Below, piece after piece: positions 31,278 through 42,877 of a stretch of 64,000 nt of DNA. Within the stretch, counting starts at the first letter, position 1. Every line of letters starts with the position of its first letter. The DNA is from Solirubrobacter soli DSM 22325 (GTDB lineage: Bacteria > Actinomycetota > Thermoleophilia > Solirubrobacterales > Solirubrobacteraceae): positions 310,001 to 374,000 of the forward strand of contig NZ_AUIK01000009.1 of NCBI RefSeq assembly GCF_000423665.1, given 5' to 3'. Both the position numbers and the translations under genes were made by a program. The notes under the pieces were generated by a model. It made no database searches and was not told the origin of the DNA. It worked only from the letters and a program-made list of their open reading frames with translations.

Positions 31278-32399
31278 AGTAAGCGCGGCCAGGATCACGG
31301 CGATTGCGACCTCGGCGCGTGGTTGCAGCGACGCCTCGAGGACGAACTCCTCGGGGTTGTGCGCCTTCCCGCCGCGCGGGCCGAGGCCGTCGACGGTGAT
31401 CGGGATCGTCGCCGCGAAGTGGCTGGCGTCGGACGCGCCGCCGCGTGAGGCGGGCACGATCGGGCGGCCCAGCGCCTCGCTCGCCCGCGCGAGCACCGGC
31501 GCCATCGCGGCCTCGGAGTGCATCCCCGGCCAGCGGCGGATCAGCTCGGCGTCGAGCCGCACCTCGTCGATTTCGGCCGGCAACGTGGCCAGCACGGCCT
31601 CGATCGCGTCGAGGTCGTCGGCGCGGACGTCGCAGAACAGCTCGCCCGCGCCGGGGACGACGTTGAAGGCGTCGCCGGAGCGCAGCACCGTCGGGACCGC
31701 GGTCAGGTGGGCGGGGCCGTGCGGGTCGTGGGCGGCGGCGACCAGCTGGGCGGCCTTCGACAGGGCGAGCAGCGCGTTGCGCCCGCGGTCGGGCGCCGAG
31801 CCGCTGTGGGCGCTGCGGCCGGTGGCGGTGACGTGGATCGTTCCCGCCGCCTTGCGGCGCACCACGACGCCCTCGTCGCCGCCGGCGAGCTCGCCCGCCT
31901 CGAAGCACAGGCACGCGTCGAAGCCCTCGAAGCGCGGCACGTGGGAGAAGTCGTTCGTGCGCCACTCCTCGTCGCACACGAGCAGCAGCGCGAGCTGCTC
32001 GTAGAGCTCGGGGCGCTTGGCGAAGGCGCGCAGCGCGCCGATCGCGAGGATGTCGCCGCCCTTCATGTCGACGCTGCCCGAGCCGAGGAGCTGCTCGCCG
32101 ACGCGCTGCAGCGGGCGATGCTCCTCGTGCGCGACCACCGTGTCCACGTGGCCGACCAGCAGCGCCTTCCCGCGGCCGGTGCCGTGCAGGCGGGCGACGA
32201 GGTCCTCCGCGTGGCCGGGCGAGGAGCACGGGACGCGCTCGATCGTGGCTTCGTCGGGCAGGAGCGCCGCGCACACCGAGGCGCATTCGTTCGCGCCGTG
32301 CACGTCGCCGCTCGGGCTCGACACGGCCACGAGCGCCTCCATCTCGCGCGGCGCGCGCTTGGCGATCTCCGCCGCCGCCTCCCTGATCCACGGATCCAC
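31275..32399 (-). CDS. M20-family metallopeptidase/amidohydrolase
   Basis: 374 residues. M20 signature elements are visible: ALLVGHVDTVVAHEEH (metal-ligand His and catalytic Asp), LLGSGSVDMKGGDILAIGAL (bridging Asp), LLLVCDEEWRTNDF (catalytic and metal Glu), CLCFEAGE and RGGASDASHFAA with the final His. The dimerisation lid is AAGTIHVTATGRSAHSGSAPDRGRNAL. It resembles glutamate carboxypeptidase/ArgE-like hydrolases acting on small N-acyl or peptide substrates. The GTG at 32399 has TAGCCT seven bases upstream and shares the promoter with the divergent DNA glycosylase gene. Confidence 0.9.
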   Translation of the reverse strand: MDPWIREAAAEIAKRAPREMEALVAVSSPSGDVHGANECASVCAALLPDEATIERVPCSSPGHAEDLVARLHGTGRGKALLVGHVDTVVAHEEHRPLQRVGEQLLGSGSVDMKGGDILAIGALRAFAKRPELYEQLALLLVCDEEWRTNDFSHVPRFEGFDACLCFEAGELAGGDEGVVVRRKAAGTIHVTATGRSAHSGSAPDRGRNALLALSKAAQLVAAAHDPHGPAHLTAVPTVLRSGDAFNVVPGAGELFCDVRADDLDAIEAVLATLPAEIDEVRLDAELIRRWPGMHSEAAMAPVLARASEALGRPIVPASRGGASDASHFAATIPITVDGLGPRGGKAHNPEEFVLEASLQPRAEVAIAVILAALT

Positions 32400-32406
32400 C
32401 CGGGGC

Positions 32407-32416
32407 AGGCTAACGT
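32407..32416. promoter_or_regulatory. Bidirectional promoter: two opposite -10 boxes sharing a central TA
   Basis: AGGCTAACGT reads TAACGT on the plus strand (32411-32416, eight bases before GTG 32425) and TAGCCT on the minus strand (32412-32407, seven bases before GTG 32399). The intergenic distance is 25 bases, identical to the 9828-9852 case. Confidence 0.55.
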
Positions 32417-32424
32417 GAACGTTC

Positions 32425-33282
32425 GTGCCCGAGCTGCCCGAGATGGAGATCACCGCCCGTCGCCTGGCCGCCGAGCTGCCGGGCCAGCCGATCGAGTCGA
32501 TCCTGACGCCGGGCATCAACGTCCTCAAGACGTTCGACCCGCCGCTGAGCGCCTTGGACGGCGCGCCGTTCACCGACGTGCGCCGGCGCGGGAAGCTGCT
32601 GCTGCTCGAGGCCGAGACCGCCTCGCACGGCCCGCTCACGCTGCTGGTCCATCTGATGAGCGCCGGGCGGCTGATGCTCTACGACAAGCGCGGCTCGCTG
32701 CGCGACAAGACCTCGCGGGTGCTGATCCGGCTGCCCGAAGACCGCGAGCTGCGGCTGCGCGAGTTCGGGACAAAGCAGGCGGCGTGGGTGAAGGTGCTGA
32801 CGCTCGACGGCCTCGAAGAGGAGCCGGCGCTGAAGACCCTCGGCCCCGAGGCGTGGCCGGACCCGCCCGACCTGGGCGAGGTCCTGTCGAGCGCGCGGCC
32901 GCTGCACTCGCTGCTGCGCGACCAGCAGGTGATCGCGGGGATCGGGCGCACGTGGGTCGACGAGATCCTGCACGCCGCGAAGTTGTCCCCGTTCAAGCGC
33001 GGCGATGACCTCTCGGAGAAGGAGGCCAAGGCGCTGCGCGAGGCGATGGTCTCCGAGCTCGGACGGGTGCTCGACGTCTACGAGGACAAGGTCAAGCTCC
33101 CGCTGCCGGAGAAGTTCCCGAAGCCGACGCGGGTGCACGCGCAACAGGGCGAGCCGTGCCCGCGCTGCGAGACCGTGCTCGAGGCCGTCTTCTACGAGGA
33201 CTACGTCATGAGCTATTGCCCGCACTGCCAGACCGAAGGCCGGATCCTCAAGGACCGCCGGCTTTCGCGTTTGTTGAAGTAG
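32425..33282 (+). CDS. Fpg/Nei-family DNA glycosylase
   Basis: 285 residues. The N-terminus MPELPEMEITARRL provides the catalytic Pro and Glu after Met removal, and FTDVRRRGKLLLLE the beta-hairpin Lys. A DNA-binding H2TH is at IAGIGRTWVDEILHAAKLSPF, and the C-terminal zinc finger is CPRCETVLEAVFYEDYVMSYCPHCQ with four Cys. It excises oxidised bases (8-oxoguanine or oxidised pyrimidines) and cleaves the strand. Whether it is Fpg (MutM) or Nei-like is uncertain, as the usual Fpg lesion-loop residues are not clear. GTG start without a ribosome site but with a leaderless -10 box. Confidence 0.9.
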   Translation: MPELPEMEITARRLAAELPGQPIESILTPGINVLKTFDPPLSALDGAPFTDVRRRGKLLLLEAETASHGPLTLLVHLMSAGRLMLYDKRGSLRDKTSRVLIRLPEDRELRLREFGTKQAAWVKVLTLDGLEEEPALKTLGPEAWPDPPDLGEVLSSARPLHSLLRDQQVIAGIGRTWVDEILHAAKLSPFKRGDDLSEKEAKALREAMVSELGRVLDVYEDKVKLPLPEKFPKPTRVHAQQGEPCPRCETVLEAVFYEDYVMSYCPHCQTEGRILKDRRLSRLLK

Positions 33283-33330
33283 TCGGTTTTGTTCAAGACC
33301 GGGCGCCCGCTGCGCCCGATCCTGGGCGGC

Positions 33331-34542
33331 ATGACCTTGTTGATGGATGGCGTGGTGCGGCCCGGCGACCCCGGCTGGGACGAGGCCCGGCGCTCCTGGA
33401 ACCTGGCGGTCGACCAGCGCCCCGACGCGGTGGTCGTGGCCACGAGCGTCGAGGACGTGCAGGCCGTGCTGCGCTCCGGCGCCCGCGTGGCGCCGCAGGC
33501 CACCGGCCACGGCTCCGAGCTGCTCCCCGAGCTCGACGGCGCGGTGCTGCTGAAGACCTCGCTGCTGAACGCGGTGACCGTCGGCGGCGGCGTGGTGCGG
33601 GCGGGCGCCGGCGCGTTGGCCGGCGACATCGCCGCGGCCGCGGGCGAGCAAGGGCTCGCGCCGGTGCTTGGCCTCGCGGCGGGCGTCGGCGTCACCGGGC
33701 TCACGATCGGCGGCGGGACCGGCTGGCTGAGCCGCGCGCACGGGCTGGCGTGCAACAACGTGCGCGCGTTCGAGGTCGTGCTCGCCTCGGGCGACCGGCT
33801 GCGCGTCGACGCCGACCACGAGCCGGAGCTGTTCTGGGCGCTGCGCGGCGGCGGGAGCTTCGCGGTCGTGACCGCGGTCGAGCTCGAGGCGCATCCCGTT
33901 TCGGAGGTCTCGGCGGGCATGCTCGCGTGGCCCGCGGAGCGCGCGGCCGAGGTGCTCGAGCAGTTCCGGCGCTGGACGTGGGACCTGCCGGAGTCGACCG
34001 GCGCGGTCTTCCGCTACCTCGCGGCACCCGGCGGCTCGCCCATCGTGGCCGTCGTCGCCGCCCACCTGGGCCCGCACACCGACGGCGAGCGCGTGCTGGC
34101 CCCGCTGCGCAACGGCACGCTCATGGACACGTTCGGCCCGATCGGTCCCGCCGGTCTCGTGCACGTCGCCGGCGATCCCGTCGAGCCCCTCCCGACCCGC
34201 GGCGACAGCGTGCTGCTGCGCGAGCTCGACGTCGACGCGATCGCCGGACTGCTCGACGACCTCTCTCCGCTCGGCGCGCTCGAGGTGCGGCTGCTCGGCG
34301 GCGCCCTGGGGCGGGCGCCACGCGGCCACGGCGCCCTGGCGAAGCTGGATGCGCCGTTCTCGCTGTTCGCCGGCGGTCCCGCGCCCGACCCCGCGGCCGA
34401 GGCGCGGCTGGCGGAGGTGCGCGAGCGGCTGACGCCGTGGGCGAGCCCCGCGCGGGCGTTCGACGCCGCCACGCTGGATCGGCTCCGCGCCGTGCGCGAG
34501 GCCTACGACCCCGACCAGCGCTTGGTCTCGGCGTACGCTTGA
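33331..34542 (+). CDS. FAD-linked oxidoreductase (berberine-bridge/GlcD-like)
   Basis: About 403 residues from ATG 33331 (a TTG at 33289 is a longer option). The PCMH FAD fold is evident: RRSWNLAVDQRPDAVVVATSVEDVQAVL, APQATGHGSELLPELDGAVLL and VLGLAAGVGVTGLTIGGGTGWLSRAHGLACNNV. ELFWALRGGGSFAVVTAVE is typical of BBE-like enzymes, and the C-terminal EAYDPDQRLVSAYA matches their NP(x)D ending. The usual GH(S) flavin-linked His is TGHGSE. Substrate unknown. The AraC-family gene follows after five bases, its -10 box being embedded in the last codons of this gene. Confidence 0.85.
   Translation: MTLLMDGVVRPGDPGWDEARRSWNLAVDQRPDAVVVATSVEDVQAVLRSGARVAPQATGHGSELLPELDGAVLLKTSLLNAVTVGGGVVRAGAGALAGDIAAAAGEQGLAPVLGLAAGVGVTGLTIGGGTGWLSRAHGLACNNVRAFEVVLASGDRLRVDADHEPELFWALRGGGSFAVVTAVELEAHPVSEVSAGMLAWPAERAAEVLEQFRRWTWDLPESTGAVFRYLAAPGGSPIVAVVAAHLGPHTDGERVLAPLRNGTLMDTFGPIGPAGLVHVAGDPVEPLPTRGDSVLLRELDVDAIAGLLDDLSPLGALEVRLLGGALGRAPRGHGALAKLDAPFSLFAGGPAPDPAAEARLAEVRERLTPWASPARAFDAATLDRLRAVREAYDPDQRLVSAYA
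34534..34539 (+). promoter_or_regulatory. -10 element TACGCT of the AraC gene, inside the preceding gene
   Basis: TACGCT forms the last two sense codons of the FAD oxidoreductase gene and ends eight bases before GTG 34548, giving the regulator its own leaderless promoter within the operon. Confidence 0.45.
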
Positions 34543-34547
34543 GCATC

Positions 34548-35279
34548 GTGGGCGCCTACGTCGAGATCGCTCCACCGCCGGGACTTCGGCCCTTCGTGGA
34601 GTGCCTGTGGGTGCACGCACTCGACGCGCCTCGGCCCGCCGACGCCCGGCGGCTGCTCCCGAGCGGCCGGGCCGACATGGTCTGGGGCGCCGGCCTGGGC
34701 GTGTACGTCGCGGGCCCGCAGACGCGCTACACGCTGGCGATGGACCTGCCGCGGATGCTCGTCTTCGGTGCGCGCTTCCGCCCCGGCGCGGCGCCGTATC
34801 TCCTGCGCACGTCCGCCAAGGAACTGGTCGACAGCACCGTGCGACTCGACGCCATCGACCCTCGCCTGGCGCGACGGCTCGACGACCGCCTCGGCGACGC
34901 GGGCGACGCCACCAGCGCCTTGACCGTCTTCGGCGCCGAGCTCGAACGCCGCGTGCGCAGCACCGACCCGCCGTCCCCCGCCGTCCGCGAGGCCGTCCGC
35001 ATGCTCGACGGCTCGGCGACGGTCGCGGAGACCGCCGCGCGCACGTTCGTGTCCGAGCGCGCGCTGCAGCGGCGCTTCGCGCAGGACGTCGGCTACGGGC
35101 CGAAGGTCCTGCAGCGCGTGCTGCGCTTCCAGCGCTTCATGCGCGAGCTGGCGACGCCCCAGATCGGGCTCGCCCGCGCCGGGGCGCTCGCGGGCTACGC
35201 CGACCAATCGCACCTCACGCGCGAGACCCGCCGTCTCGCAGGCCTGAGCCCGAGCCAACTCACCGGATACCGGCACTAG
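34548..35279 (+). CDS. AraC-family transcriptional regulator
   Basis: 243 residues from GTG 34548 (an in-frame TTG at 34539 is possible). The N-terminal DUF6597-like domain (APPPGLRPFVECLWVHAL, RRLLPSGRADMVWGAGLGVYVAGP, VFGARFRPGAAPYLL) is followed by an AraC DNA-binding domain (VAETAARTFVSERALQRRFAQDVGYGPKVLQRVLRFQRF, AGALAGYADQSHLTRETRRLAGLSPSQL). The domain pairing is common in soil bacteria; the ligand is unknown. It probably regulates the adjacent FAD oxidoreductase. Confidence 0.88.
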   Translation: MGAYVEIAPPPGLRPFVECLWVHALDAPRPADARRLLPSGRADMVWGAGLGVYVAGPQTRYTLAMDLPRMLVFGARFRPGAAPYLLRTSAKELVDSTVRLDAIDPRLARRLDDRLGDAGDATSALTVFGAELERRVRSTDPPSPAVREAVRMLDGSATVAETAARTFVSERALQRRFAQDVGYGPKVLQRVLRFQRFMRELATPQIGLARAGALAGYADQSHLTRETRRLAGLSPSQLTGYRH

Positions 35280-35344
35280 CCTCATCGTCCACTCATGAGC
35301 CGAGGGGAGGCTCGCGACGGGAGGCGGACCTTGAGGAGGTCGCT

Positions 35345-36568
35345 GTGCACCGGTTCGGAGTCGTCGCGGTCAGCTGTGCGGCAGCGCTTGCCGCCTATCC
35401 GGGCGTCGCGCACGCCACGGGCTTCACCTTCACGGGAAGCGAGCAGGCCTACACGGTTCCGGGTGGCGTGACCCAGGTCACGATCAGCGCGATCGGCGCC
35501 GCGGGCGGCATGCCGCCCGCGGGGAGCGGGTTGTCCGGCGGCCGCGGCGCGCAGGTGGCCGGGGTCGTGGCGGTCACGCCCGGCCAGGTGCTCTACGTCC
35601 ACGTCGGCGGCACCGGCGAGCAGCCGGGCGGCGGCTACAACGGCGGCGGCGCCGGCGGGGTGACGCAACAGGGCGGGATGGCCTGGGGCGGCGGCGGTGC
35701 ATCCGACGTCCGCACGGTCGCCGAGATGGCCGGGGCCGGCTCGCTCGAGTCGCGCGTGATCGTGGCCGCGGGCGGCGGCGGGTCCGCGGGCATCGCGGCC
35801 GGGGGCGGCGACGCCGGCGCGCCGGGCGGGTGCTGCGGGGCGGCCGGCACCGGCCCGGACACGGCTCAGCCGGGAACGCAGACCGCGGGCGGCGCCGGCG
35901 GGTGCGGCGGGGCGGTCTGCGGCGCGGCGGGCGTGCTCGGCCGCGGCGGTGCCGGCAGCGCGTCCGGCATGGACGCCGACCAGCGGGCGGGCGGCGGCGG
36001 CGGCGCAGGTCTCTACGGCGGAGGCGGCGGCCCCGGGAGCCTGTTGAACACCGGCGGTGGCGCGGGCGGCTCGTCGAAGGTGCCGTCGAACGGGAGCATC
36101 ACGCTGACCCAGGCCGCCGCGCGCGTGGACATCGACCCGTACACGCCGCCACCGCTGCCAACCGCCACGCCGGTGCCGACCCCGACGGCCACGCCCGCCC
36201 CGCCCAAGGCGATGGCGACGACGCTCGTCTTCACGGCCGTCAGCAAAAAGCGCTCGACCCGCTTCACGAAGGTCCGCCTCCGCAACATCCCGGCCGGCTC
36301 GACGGTCACGGCCCGCTGCGTGACGTGCAAGAACGGCGGCACCTTCACGACATCGCCCACGCGCGCCGAGGTCGGGCTCAAGCGCTTCCAGCACGTCTTC
36401 CCCGTCGGCACCCGCCTGGAGGTCGTCATCTCCAACCCGGCCTACATCACCCAGATCCACACGCTCGCCGTCCGCCGCAACCGGCCGCCGCGGCTGACGA
36501 CGCTCTGCCGCCCGGTGGGCTCGTCCAGGCCCACGCGCTGCCCGGTTTCGCGGATGTTGCGAAGGTGA
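35345..36568 (+). CDS. Secreted glycine-rich protein with Pro/Thr linker
   Basis: 407 residues. The signal peptide is FGVVAVSCAAALAAYPGVAHA. The following domain starts FTFTGSEQAYTVPGGVTQVTISAIGAAGG and is glycine rich throughout (GGYNGGGAGGVTQQGG, GGGGASDVRTV, GGGGGAGLYGGGGGPG), like the glycine-rich module of bacterial surface proteins (and ALK-like Gly_rich). A PTATPVPTPTATPAPP linker leads to a basic beta domain of about 110 residues with three cysteines. Likely an exported structural protein. A strong GAGGAGG lies five bases before the GTG start. Its stop precedes the Fur gene by 45 bases. Confidence 0.78.
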   Translation: MHRFGVVAVSCAAALAAYPGVAHATGFTFTGSEQAYTVPGGVTQVTISAIGAAGGMPPAGSGLSGGRGAQVAGVVAVTPGQVLYVHVGGTGEQPGGGYNGGGAGGVTQQGGMAWGGGGASDVRTVAEMAGAGSLESRVIVAAGGGGSAGIAAGGGDAGAPGGCCGAAGTGPDTAQPGTQTAGGAGGCGGAVCGAAGVLGRGGAGSASGMDADQRAGGGGGAGLYGGGGGPGSLLNTGGGAGGSSKVPSNGSITLTQAAARVDIDPYTPPPLPTATPVPTPTATPAPPKAMATTLVFTAVSKKRSTRFTKVRLRNIPAGSTVTARCVTCKNGGTFTTSPTRAEVGLKRFQHVFPVGTRLEVVISNPAYITQIHTLAVRRNRPPRLTTLCRPVGSSRPTRCPVSRMLRR

Positions 36569-36575
36569 GGCTTTT

Positions 36576-36592
36576 TCTGGATCGATTCCAGA
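36576..36592 (+). promoter_or_regulatory. Candidate Fur operator in the fur-katG promoter
   Basis: TCTGGA-TCGAT-TCCAGA is a perfect 6-bp inverted repeat with a five-base centre. It lies between a T-rich -35-like stretch and a -10-like TATGCC (36596-36601), 22 bases before the Fur start codon, where binding would block transcription. FurA-type autoregulation is known in actinobacteria, but this exact site is an inference. Confidence 0.55.
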
Positions 36593-36613
36593 ACGTATGC
36601 CAGACTGCTCCGC

Positions 36614-40132
<3,519 letters not shown>

Positions 40133-40138
40133 GGATCA

Positions 40139-40144
40139 ACTCTA
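40139..40144 (-). promoter_or_regulatory. -10 element TAGAGT of the LysR gene
   Basis: TAGAGT on the minus strand ends six bases before the LysR ATG at 40132, predicting a leaderless mRNA. Confidence 0.5.
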
Positions 40145-40164
40145 TCTATGGGTCAGAACGAAAA

Positions 40165-40175
40165 TCCATATTGGA
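40165..40175. promoter_or_regulatory. Near-palindrome in the LysR/cupin divergent region
   Basis: TCCA-TAT-TGGA is an inverted repeat in the A+T-rich middle of the 74-base divergent region, a suitable place for a LysR regulator. It is short, so the assignment is tentative. Confidence 0.35.
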
Positions 40176-40206
40176 CGTATGAGTCGCTGACCCGCACCCT
40201 GTGGTC

Positions 40207-40719
40207 ATGACCGCCACCCAGACCCTCCCCGCCGCCCAGCTCGCCCCGCTCGTGGATGCCGTTCGTGATGCCGTCGGCGCCCACGCCGACTGGTCCGAAA
40301 CGGCCGAGCTCGTCGCCGAACGGCTCCGTGAGCACCTGCCCACTCCAGAGGTGCTCACGCCGCAGCAGCGCGAAGGCTGGGCCGACACGTACGGCAGCCA
40401 CACGCTGTGGGTGGAGCCCGACGGCTCGTTCTCGATCATCGCCGTGATCTGGCGCCCCGGCCAGGTGACCCGTGTCCACGACCACACGTCGTGGTGCGTG
40501 TTCGGCGTGATCCAGGGCATCGAGCACGAGGAGCTCTTCGACGCCGACCTCAACCTGGTGGGTGAGGCCGACAACCACGTGGGCGACGTCAGCGGCTTCG
40601 CCCCGCCCGGCGACATCCACCGCGTGAACAACGTCACGGGCGAGACCGCGATCTCGATCCACATCTACGGGACCGACGTCACGCGGCTCGGCGGGAGCGT
40701 GCGCCGCTACTACGACTGA
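40207..40719 (+). CDS. Cysteine dioxygenase-like cupin protein
   Basis: 170 residues from ATG 40207 (GTG 40201 is two codons earlier). It shows the type I cysteine dioxygenase-like cupin: WRPGQVTRVHDHTSWCVFGVIQGIEHEELFD gives the HxH metal ligands with the Cys corresponding to the region of the crosslinked Cys, and GDIHRVNNVTGETAISIHIYG supplies the third His. CDO oxidises cysteine to cysteine sulfinate with Fe(II) and O2; related enzymes act on mercaptopropionate. The pairing with a divergent LysR regulator fits thiol metabolism. The 3' end overlaps the convergent MFS gene by ten bases. Confidence 0.82.
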   Translation: MTATQTLPAAQLAPLVDAVRDAVGAHADWSETAELVAERLREHLPTPEVLTPQQREGWADTYGSHTLWVEPDGSFSIIAVIWRPGQVTRVHDHTSWCVFGVIQGIEHEELFDADLNLVGEADNHVGDVSGFAPPGDIHRVNNVTGETAISIHIYGTDVTRLGGSVRRYYD

Positions 40720-42131
40720 GGCAGCGGCTCCGGGACCGGGAGGCGCAGCTTCCCGAGCAGCCCGATCGCGACGGCGAGGCCGATCGCCGCGAACACGATC
40801 GCGGTGGCGAACGCGGACTGGAACCCGTTGGTCGCAGCCGCGAGCGGGTCCGCGCCGTCGGCGTAGGACACCGCGACCGTCGAGACGATCGCGACGCCGA
40901 CCGCGCCGCCGATCTGGAACGACGAGTTGTTCAGGCCCGAGGCGAGGCCGGCGTCGGACTCGGCGACGCCGGCCAGCGAGCCGATCGATCCGGCGACGTA
41001 GACCGCGCCGAGGCCGGGACCGAAGACCAGCAGGCCGAAGAAGATGTCGCCCAGATACGTGCCGTCGACGGACACCTGGGTCAGGAGCAGGCAGCCGAGG
41101 CCGGTGAGGATGAACCCGGCCGTGGCGACCGTGCGCAGCCCGCCCTTGGTGGCGATCGCCTGCCCGACGATCGACCCGAGCGCCGCGGTGACCGGCATCA
41201 CGACCGACGCGAGGCCGAACTTCAGCGGCGAGTAGTGCAGGACGCCCTGCGCGTACTGGGTGAGGATGAACGGCATCCCGAAGGCGAGCATGCCGAGCGC
41301 GAACAGCGCGAGGTTGCCGCCGACCAGCGCGCGTGAACGGAAGACCCGCAGCGGCGCCAGCGGGGAGGACGAGCGGGCTTCGATGGCGACGAACAGGCTC
41401 ACGAGGATCGCCGACGCCGCGAGCAGACCGAGCGTCTGCGGGTCGCCCCAGCCCTGCCTCGGCGCCTCGACGACGGCGTAGACGAGCGCGACGAGCGCGG
41501 CGGTGATCGTGATCGCGCCCGGGAGGTCGAAGCTGCGGCCGTGGGTGGTGTCGCGGCTCTCGCGCAACACGGTCGGGCTGAGCGCGGCGACCACGAGCGC
41601 GACCGGGACATTGACGAAGAAGATCCACTCCCAGCCGAGGCCGTCGGTGATCGGGCCGCCGACCAGCCACGCGGCGGTCGCGCCGATGCCGCCGATCGCG
41701 GCCCAGATGCCGAGCGCCTTGTTGCGCTCCGGACCCTCCGCGAAGGTGGTCGTCACGATCGAGAGCGCGGTCGGGGTCATGATCGCCGCGGCGACACCCT
41801 GGATCACGCGCGCCGCGATCAGCGCTTCGGTGGTTCCGGAGAGTCCGCACGCGAGTGAAGCGAGCGCGAAGAGCGCCGTGCCGGCCATGAACACGCGGCG
41901 GCGCCCGAGCAGGTCCGCCGCGCGCCCGCCGAGCAACAGCAGACCGCCGAAGCTCAGCAGGTAGGCGCTCAGCACCCACTGCAGGTCGCCTTCCTTGAAG
42001 TGGAGGTCCGCGTTGATCGACGGCAGCGCCACGACCACGATCGCCGAGTCGAGGATGACCATGAAGAACGCGGTGCACAGCAGCGCCAGCGCCTTCCAGC
42101 GTCGCGGGTCAGGAGATGGGGAGGTTGTCAT
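40710..42131 (-). CDS. MFS drug exporter, DHA2 (EmrB/QacA) type
   Basis: 473 residues with many hydrophobic helices, of a length consistent with the 14-helix DHA2 drug:H+ antiporters. Landmarks: LCTAFFMVILDSAIVVVALPSI (helix 1 with D and motif D1-like VALPSI), LLLGGRAADLLGRRRVFMAG (motif A), RVIQGVAAAIMTPTALSIV and ATAAWLVGGPITDGLGWEWIFFVNVPVAL (motif C). It should expel hydrophobic or cationic compounds using the proton gradient. It is divergent from the HxlR regulator, with TATGGT six bases before its ATG and one arm of an inverted repeat just upstream, so it is probably repressed by that protein. Confidence 0.92.
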   Translation of the reverse strand: MTTSPSPDPRRWKALALLCTAFFMVILDSAIVVVALPSINADLHFKEGDLQWVLSAYLLSFGGLLLLGGRAADLLGRRRVFMAGTALFALASLACGLSGTTEALIAARVIQGVAAAIMTPTALSIVTTTFAEGPERNKALGIWAAIGGIGATAAWLVGGPITDGLGWEWIFFVNVPVALVVAALSPTVLRESRDTTHGRSFDLPGAITITAALVALVYAVVEAPRQGWGDPQTLGLLAASAILVSLFVAIEARSSSPLAPLRVFRSRALVGGNLALFALGMLAFGMPFILTQYAQGVLHYSPLKFGLASVVMPVTAALGSIVGQAIATKGGLRTVATAGFILTGLGCLLLTQVSVDGTYLGDIFFGLLVFGPGLGAVYVAGSIGSLAGVAESDAGLASGLNNSSFQIGGAVGVAIVSTVAVSYADGADPLAAATNGFQSAFATAIVFAAIGLAVAIGLLGKLRLPVPEPLPQS

Positions 42132-42137
42132 TGCGCA

Positions 42138-42143
42138 ACCATA
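42138..42143 (-). promoter_or_regulatory. -10 element TATGGT of the MFS exporter gene
   Basis: TATGGT on the minus strand ends six bases before the ATG at 42131, giving a leaderless transcript. Confidence 0.55.
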
Positions 42144-42148
42144 CGATC

Positions 42149-42188
42149 TAGTCCTAGAAAAGGAGTACGGCTATCTACACCAGGACTA
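42149..42188. promoter_or_regulatory. Inverted repeat operator between MFS and HxlR genes
   Basis: TAGTCCT (42149-42155) and its exact complement AGGACTA (42182-42188) are 26 bases apart. The first lies just upstream of the MFS -10 box and the second overlaps the HxlR -10 box (TAAACT 42187-42192). On the outward strands the arms read CTAGTCCTAG and TTAGTCCTGG. The layout suits an HxlR dimer repressing both genes until an inducer binds. Confidence 0.55.
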
Positions 42189-42192
42189 AACT
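42187..42192 (+). promoter_or_regulatory. -10 element TAAACT of the HxlR gene
   Basis: TAAACT ends nine bases before the ATG at 42202. Confidence 0.45.
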
Positions 42193-42201
42193 TGGTCGAC
42201 G

Positions 42202-42837
42202 ATGCGAACGTACGGCGATGGATGCGGGATCGCGCACGGGCTCGACCTGCTCGGGGAGCGGTGGGCGCTGCTGGTCGTCCGCGAGCTGCTGCTCGGCCCG
42301 AAGCGCTTCACCGACCTGCGTGAGGGGCTTCCGAACGTCAGCCCGAACGTGCTGTCGCAGCGGCTGCGCGAGCTCGAGGAGGCCGGCGTCGTCCAGCGCC
42401 GCAAGCTCCCGCCGCCCGCCGCGTCGATGATCTACGAGCTCACCGACTGGGGCCGCGAGCTCGAGCCGATCCTGCTGACGCTGGGCAAGTGGGCGGTGAG
42501 GTCACCGGCGTTCACGGGCGAGGCGCCGGTGGGGGCGGACTCGGTGATCCTCGGGCTGAGCACGTTCTTCAACGGTGCTCTGGCGGGCGATCTCGACGCC
42601 CGCTTCGAGCTGCGGCTGGACGAGCGCGTGTTCTTCCTGCGCGTCGTCGACGGCACGATCGACATCGGCCGCGATGTCCCGGAGGCGCCCGACGCCGTCA
42701 TCTCGACCGACATCGACACGTTGCGCGCCCTGCTCTGGAACCAGCGCGGGCTCGAGGACGCGCTGGCGGCGGGCGACATCACGATCGACGGCTCACGCGA
42801 CGCGGTCGTGCGCCTGTTGGCCGTGTTCCCGCAGTGA
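42202..42837 (+). CDS. HxlR-family regulator with C-terminal SCP2-like domain
   Basis: 211 residues. The N-terminal HxlR winged helix is GIAHGLDLLGERWALLVVRELLLGPKRFTDLREGLPNVSPNVLSQRLRELEEAGVVQRRKL. The C-terminal ~95 residues (FELRLDERVFFLRVVDGTIDIGRDVPEAPDAVISTDIDTLRALLWNQRGLEDALAAGDITIDGS) resemble an SCP2 sterol-carrier domain that could bind a hydrophobic ligand, a combination known in actinobacteria. The ligand domain suggests direct sensing of a lipophilic drug or metabolite exported by the divergent MFS protein. Confidence 0.87.
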   Translation: MRTYGDGCGIAHGLDLLGERWALLVVRELLLGPKRFTDLREGLPNVSPNVLSQRLRELEEAGVVQRRKLPPPAASMIYELTDWGRELEPILLTLGKWAVRSPAFTGEAPVGADSVILGLSTFFNGALAGDLDARFELRLDERVFFLRVVDGTIDIGRDVPEAPDAVISTDIDTLRALLWNQRGLEDALAAGDITIDGSRDAVVRLLAVFPQ

Positions 42838-42865
42838 TGCCTGTGCGCTAAGGACATCCAGACGC

Positions 42866-42871
42866 TAGTGT
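42866..42871 (+). promoter_or_regulatory. -10 element TAGTGT of the PI3/4-kinase-like gene
   Basis: TAGTGT ends six bases before GTG 42878, predicting a leaderless transcript separate from the upstream HxlR gene. Confidence 0.5.
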
Positions 42872-42877
42872 GCGCGT

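Noticed and set aside
32425..33282. Assignment as mutM proper
   Set aside because: Fpg and Nei share all visible motifs; without the lesion-recognition loop residues the specific gene name is not justified.
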